Positions 33,313 through 36,938 of a DNA stretch of 36,938 nt are shown in pieces. Source of the stretch: Xanthobacteraceae bacterium (GTDB lineage Bacteria > Pseudomonadota > Alphaproteobacteria > Rhizobiales > Xanthobacteraceae). The stretch covers positions 1-36,938 of the forward strand of contig JAFAXD010000469.1 of NCBI GenBank assembly GCA_019241285.1. The letters run 5' to 3'. Below the pieces are notes generated by a model. It ran no database searches. It saw only the letters and a program-made list of their open reading frames with translations, and was not told the origin of the DNA. The first letter of the stretch is position 1. Each line of letters starts with the position of its first letter. The position numbers and the translations under genes are program-made.

Positions 33313-35673
33313 ATGCAGCAGGCAGGAATCGGCGATGCCGTGCGCCGCAAGGAAGACGAACGCCTGATCAGTGGGCGCGGCAGCTACGCCGACGATCTCC
33401 CCATCGAAGGCGTCGCGCGCGCCGTAGTCGTGCGCTCGCCGCATGCGCATGCCCATATCCGCTCGATTGACGTCGAAGCCGCGCGTCAGCATCCCGGAGT
33501 ACTTGCTGTCATTACAGGCGCCGACGTTGCCCGCGCCGGTCTTAAGCCGATCCCGCATGCCGTGGGCAGCTCGCACCAGGGATCGGACGTGCCGCTGCGC
33601 AACCGCGACGGCAGCGAGCGGCTCGCCACCGAACAGCTCCTGCTGCCGACGGACCGCGCGCGTTTTGCCGGCGAAGCAATTGTCGTGGTGATCGGGGAGA
33701 CCTTGGCAGCAGCCAGGGATGCAGCCGACTTGGTTGAGATCACATGGGAGCCCCTGCCGGCGATCACGCTGGCCGCGCAAGCGGTCAGCGCGGGCGCACC
33801 CCAGTTGTGGGAGCACGTACCGGGCAATGTCGCGCTCGATGCAGAAATTGGGGATGCTCGGGCGACCGACGCGGCCTTCGCCAAAGCCGCACACCGGGTG
33901 CGGCTGGAGACGCGCATCCAGCGCGTCACCGGCGTGCACCTCGAGCCCCGCGCCGTCATCGCGTCCTATGACCCCACGACCGACCGCTACACTGTGCACG
34001 TGACCCACGGGCTCGGCGTGGTGCAACAAGCTACCGAGCTTGCGGCCATCCTGGGCGTTGAGCGCTCGCAGGTGCGCGTCATTGCACCACGCGACGTTGG
34101 CGGCAATTTCGGGACCCGCAATGCCACGCATCCTGACTTTGCACTCGTCGCCTACGCAGCGCGGCTGATCGGCCGGCCGGTCAAATACGTGGCCGACCGC
34201 AATGAAGCATTCATGAGCGACTATCAGGGCCGCGACCTCACCGTCGCGGCGGAAATCGCGCTCGATGCCAAGGGCACGATTCTCGCCATGCGCAGCGACA
34301 ATCTCAGCAACATCGGCGCCCACGCGGCCTCGTTCGTCCCCCTCAACAAAGGGGTGCAGTTGATGACCAGCCTCTATGCGGTCCCTACTGCTCACTACCG
34401 GGCGCGGGCCGCGCTCACCAATACGCCGAGCACGATTCCCTATCGCAGCGCCGGCCGCCCCGAAGCGATGTATGTGATCGAGCGGCTTATGGATCTCGCG
34501 GCAGCGCAATGCGGGTTTGATCGTGTGAAACTGCGGCGGCGCAATATGATCCCCGCCAAAGCACTGCCTTGGCGCAACCCTGTCGGGGTGACCTACGACA
34601 GCGGCGAGTACGAGAAGGTGATGGATCGCGCGCTCGAGCTCGCCGATTGGGCCGGCTTCCCGCTCCGGCGCAAGGCCGCGAAAGCGCGCGGCAAGCTCGC
34701 CGGGATCGCGGTTGCAAACTACATCGAGGGGACCAGCGGCGTTCCGCGGGAACGCGCTGATCTCACCGTTTTGGCCGATGGCCACGTTGACCTCGTGATC
34801 GGCACCCAGGCCACGGGTCAAGGGCATGAGACCGCCTTCTCTCAAATCGTGGCCGAATGGCTGGGCGTACCGTTTGGCACCGTAAACGTACGCGCCGGCG
34901 ATACGGATTTCGTGAAGGCCGGGGGCGGCTCCCATTCCGGCCGCTCCGTCCGCTTCGGCAGCATCGTGATTCGTGCCGCCGCCGACGAGGTCATTCGGAA
35001 GGCTTGCGAGATCGCCGCGTTGTTGCTGCAAGCACCGGCCGGAAAGGTTCGTTTCGCGGACGGCCGTTGCAGTGTCGAGGGCACGGATCAGGCGCTCGAT
35101 CTGTTCGAGATTGCGGCAACGGCCGCAAAGAGCAACGATTTGCCGGAGAACCTGCGCGGGCCGCTGACCGGCAGCTGCGAGAAAGTCACGCCGGGGCTGT
35201 GCTTTCCGTACGGCACATGCGTGTGCGAAGTGGAGGTCGATCCCGATACCGGGGACGTCGCCATCGTTCGCTATACGTCGGTCGACGACGTCGGTCGCGC
35301 CGTGAACCCGATGATCCTGCACGGTCAGGCGCACGGCGGGATTGCGCAAGGTGTCGGCCAAGCGCTGATGGAGGAGTGCTGGTACGACCGCGACAGCGGT
35401 CAGATGATGTCGGCCTCTTTCATGGATTACGCGGTGCCGCGCGCCGACGACCTGCCGTCATTCGTCACCGACATCAGCGAAGTTCCCGCGAGCTCGCATC
35501 CGCTCGGCTTCCGGTCGGGCGGTGAGGGTGGCACCACGCCGGCGCTAGGCGTGGTCATCAATTCGATCGTTGATGCATTACGCCATCTCGGGGTGCGTCA
35601 TATCGAAATGCCCGCCACGCCCGCGAAAGTCTGGCAAGCGATCCAGGACGCGCGCGAGACAGCGCCAACGTAG
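33313..35673 (+). CDS. Aerobic-type CO dehydrogenase/xanthine dehydrogenase-like large (molybdopterin) subunit, orphan
   Basis: A 786-residue molybdenum hydroxylase large subunit. It begins with RKEDERLISGRGSYADD, typical of CoxL-like proteins, and has two molybdopterin-binding domains with RDVGGNFGTRN, GTQATGQGHETAF, GGGSHSGRSVRFGS and a C-terminal GEGGTTPALG containing the conserved catalytic-region Glu. The active-site loop reads P376-Y-R-S-A-G-R382, closer to the form II loop AYRGAGR than to the true CO dehydrogenase loop AYxCSFR. CO oxidation is therefore unlikely. The substrate is an unknown heterocycle or aldehyde. Genes for the iron-sulfur (CoxS) and FAD (CoxM) subunits are not adjacent. 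GGAG upstream supports ATG 33313. Confidence 0.93.
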   Translation: MQQAGIGDAVRRKEDERLISGRGSYADDLPIEGVARAVVVRSPHAHAHIRSIDVEAARQHPGVLAVITGADVARAGLKPIPHAVGSSHQGSDVPLRNRDGSERLATEQLLLPTDRARFAGEAIVVVIGETLAAARDAADLVEITWEPLPAITLAAQAVSAGAPQLWEHVPGNVALDAEIGDARATDAAFAKAAHRVRLETRIQRVTGVHLEPRAVIASYDPTTDRYTVHVTHGLGVVQQATELAAILGVERSQVRVIAPRDVGGNFGTRNATHPDFALVAYAARLIGRPVKYVADRNEAFMSDYQGRDLTVAAEIALDAKGTILAMRSDNLSNIGAHAASFVPLNKGVQLMTSLYAVPTAHYRARAALTNTPSTIPYRSAGRPEAMYVIERLMDLAAAQCGFDRVKLRRRNMIPAKALPWRNPVGVTYDSGEYEKVMDRALELADWAGFPLRRKAAKARGKLAGIAVANYIEGTSGVPRERADLTVLADGHVDLVIGTQATGQGHETAFSQIVAEWLGVPFGTVNVRAGDTDFVKAGGGSHSGRSVRFGSIVIRAAADEVIRKACEIAALLLQAPAGKVRFADGRCSVEGTDQALDLFEIAATAAKSNDLPENLRGPLTGSCEKVTPGLCFPYGTCVCEVEVDPDTGDVAIVRYTSVDDVGRAVNPMILHGQAHGGIAQGVGQALMEECWYDRDSGQMMSASFMDYAVPRADDLPSFVTDISEVPASSHPLGFRSGGEGGTTPALGVVINSIVDALRHLGVRHIEMPATPAKVWQAIQDARETAPT

Positions 35674-35715
35674 TTTTTCGGAACCCGATCAAGGTGGCTT
35701 GAGCAGCCGGGCGCT

Positions 35716-36498
35716 TCACGGTCTTACTTTGGCGTAGAAGCGCTGTTCCCAACTGCGCTGATTGTCGGAGCCTTCGCGCACAAAAGGCGTGAAGATTGCG
35801 AGATGCAGCACCAGCCAGTTGATGAGGTTCGCTGGGAAACGCAGCGGCTTTTGGAAATCGACGAACAACACGACGCGCGGCTGCGTGGTGCGGTTCCAGG
35901 CCTCGTGCTCGTAAGCATCATCAAAGATGAGCGCCCTGCCCTCCTGCCAATGGCAGACCTGATTGCCAACCCGAATGCCCAGCTGGTCGCGCGGCTCCGG
36001 CACCATCAAGCCGAGGTGTAGTCGCAGGACCCCATTGTAAGGACCACGGTGCGGTTTGAGGTACTTGCCGGGCTCGAAAATCGAGAACATGACCGTGATC
36101 AGCCCGGGAATATTGCCCATGATGCGCCACGTCTGCGGACACAGCGCGATCGCGTGCGCGGAGGTGAGGCCATAGCCTGCCAGGAGGAACGTCTTCCAGT
36201 CGTTGTCGCGACTGATAGCGGCGACCTCGGGTACGATGTCGTGAAATGCCGGCAGCTCGTCTTTCCGGACTAGCAAGCGATCGAGCTCGGCGCGAATGAG
36301 CGGCCATTCACGCTCGATCTCCTGCACCCAAGGAAAAAGGGCATTGTCATAGACACAAGGGTTACCGACCTTGGAAAAGCGCCGGTTGAGCCGCTCCACC
36401 CAGGCCATGACCCGAAGTACGATACGCGTGACCCGGCGCGGAGCTTCGACCGCATCGATCCCGTCGGTGTGAAAGACCTGTGTTGGGTTGGTCGTCAT
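35716..36498 (-). CDS. Aspartyl/asparaginyl beta-hydroxylase family protein (LpxO-like)
   Basis: A 260-residue Fe(II)/2-oxoglutarate dioxygenase of the AspH family. The motif KPHRGPYNGVLRLHLGL supplies the first iron His. FDDAYEHEAWN supplies the second His, and QPRVVLFVDF holds the Arg that binds 2-oxoglutarate. This family uses two His and no acidic ligand. The hydrophobic C-terminal stretch (NLINWLVLHLAIFTPFV) suggests membrane association, as in LpxO, which hydroxylates lipid A acyl chains. Whether the target is lipid A or a peptide is not settled. The frame opens at 36603, but ATG 36498 with AGGCGG upstream is preferred. It is convergent with the CoxL-like gene, 42 bases apart. Confidence 0.87.
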   Translation of the reverse strand: MTTNPTQVFHTDGIDAVEAPRRVTRIVLRVMAWVERLNRRFSKVGNPCVYDNALFPWVQEIEREWPLIRAELDRLLVRKDELPAFHDIVPEVAAISRDNDWKTFLLAGYGLTSAHAIALCPQTWRIMGNIPGLITVMFSIFEPGKYLKPHRGPYNGVLRLHLGLMVPEPRDQLGIRVGNQVCHWQEGRALIFDDAYEHEAWNRTTQPRVVLFVDFQKPLRFPANLINWLVLHLAIFTPFVREGSDNQRSWEQRFYAKVRP

Positions 36499-36938
36499 GT
36501 CAGTCCGCCTGGGCGGCAGGTCCCGGCCGTTGCGGCGCCAGTCATGCTGAGCTCGGCGGCCGCCACGGCAAAAAAGCGAATCGGCGCAAACCCATAATGG
36601 CACTGGACCAGTCCGGTTCCAATTCCGTCTTTATCGGAGAACGACGGCTGAGGGCCCCGGATCTGGCCCTATCTCGCCGATGTGGTGGGCGCGACGGGGG
36701 CGTTTCGCCCGGATATATTGCACCTGCGCAGTGTTTATGTCAGGTTGCCGCGGGATCGACGGCACAGGCGGGCTGTCCCAAACAACGCACGGCCGATGGC
36801 TTGCTGGTTCGTTTACGGACGAGAAACGTAGCGCGCAACATTTCATGCCGCCCCGCTCAGGTTGCATTCTGGCTAGTCGCACCTCGCCGGAATGCGTATT
36901 GACCATATCGTGCAGCGCGGGCGCCTCTGCGGGAATGC
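36499..36938. other. Terminal stretch with no supported gene
   Basis: This is 440 bases upstream of the beta-hydroxylase gene. Reading frames on both strands (plus 36480-36902, minus 36631-36906) have unnatural Arg/Cys/Ser-rich compositions, no ribosome site, and no recognisable motif, so I do not call them genes. I see no tRNA cloverleaf, terminator or long repeat. It may hold the promoter of the hydroxylase gene or that of a gene beyond the window. Confidence 0.4.

Noticed and set aside
33193-35361. A 722-codon minus-strand frame opposite the CoxL-like gene
   Set aside because: It is a long shadow frame common in GC-rich genes. Its translation is Arg/His/Gly-rich with no motifs, while the plus strand encodes a clear molybdoenzyme.
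33313-35673. True CO dehydrogenase (CoxL form I)
   Set aside because: The active-site loop lacks the Cys of AYxCSFR and the CoxM/CoxS genes are not present nearby.
36480-36902. 140-codon plus-strand frame at the right edge, and a 91-codon minus-strand frame at 36631-36906
   Set aside because: Both lack ribosome sites and have implausible Arg/Cys/Ser-rich composition. The plus frame also begins inside the hydroxylase gene.

Overview
The window looks like chromosomal DNA of a GC-rich alphaproteobacterium of the order Hyphomicrobiales (Rhizobiales), near the Bradyrhizobium / Rhodopseudomonas / Pseudolabrys group. The clues are the kdsB-pheA block divergent from a membrane-anchored CycM-like cytochrome c, a compact metF-metH pair, the many solute-binding-protein transporters, and an intergenic two-hairpin repeat (23518-23617) of a type I associate with rhizobial genomes. 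The genus is inferred. I saw no rRNA, tRNA, CRISPR array, transposase or phage gene.

Layout. 1-826: 5' part of a medium-chain (zinc-type) dehydrogenase, cut by the window edge. 932-1705: a slipin/stomatin membrane protein. 1710-6374: metF-metH, the methyl branch of methionine synthesis, behind a near-perfect 18-bp palindrome that is a candidate operator. 6705-8685: kdsB (LPS Kdo activation), pheA (phenylalanine synthesis) and a small unknown protein, divergent from the cytochrome c gene at 8852. 9663-17512: a yejABEF-type peptide ABC importer with two tandem YejA-like binding proteins. A Nudix hydrolase, a dienoyl-CoA-reductase-like SDR and a GhrA-like hydroxyacid dehydrogenase follow closely on the same strand, to 19946.

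20034-30077 is an accessory uptake and catabolism region. It holds a TRAP-type (DctP) binding protein placed directly in front of an ABC ATPase and two NitT/TauT-type permeases, two back-to-back NMT1-type binding proteins, a second permease pair with no ATPase of its own, an atypical SDR, an orphan Peripla_BP_6 binding protein, and a 2-keto-4-pentenoate-hydratase-like enzyme. Together these suggest import and breakdown of small organic acids or aromatic-derived compounds. The substrates cannot be read from the sequence.

30194-36498: an LptC-like LPS export protein separated from lptA/lptB, an NCS2 purine permease, an unlisted 43-residue membrane micro-ORF with a strong ribosome binding site, a glutathione S-transferase-like protein, an orphan large subunit of a CoxL/xanthine-dehydrogenase-type molybdoenzyme, and an aspartyl/asparaginyl beta-hydroxylase (LpxO-like) protein. 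The last 440 bases hold no gene I can support.

No single locus is clearly a new defence or mobile system. The best leads are the mixed DctP/ABC assembly with one ATPase for four permeases, several oxidoreductases that have lost canonical catalytic residues, the orphan CoxL-like subunit with a variant active-site loop, the micro-ORF at 32484, and the metF operator without a linked regulator.
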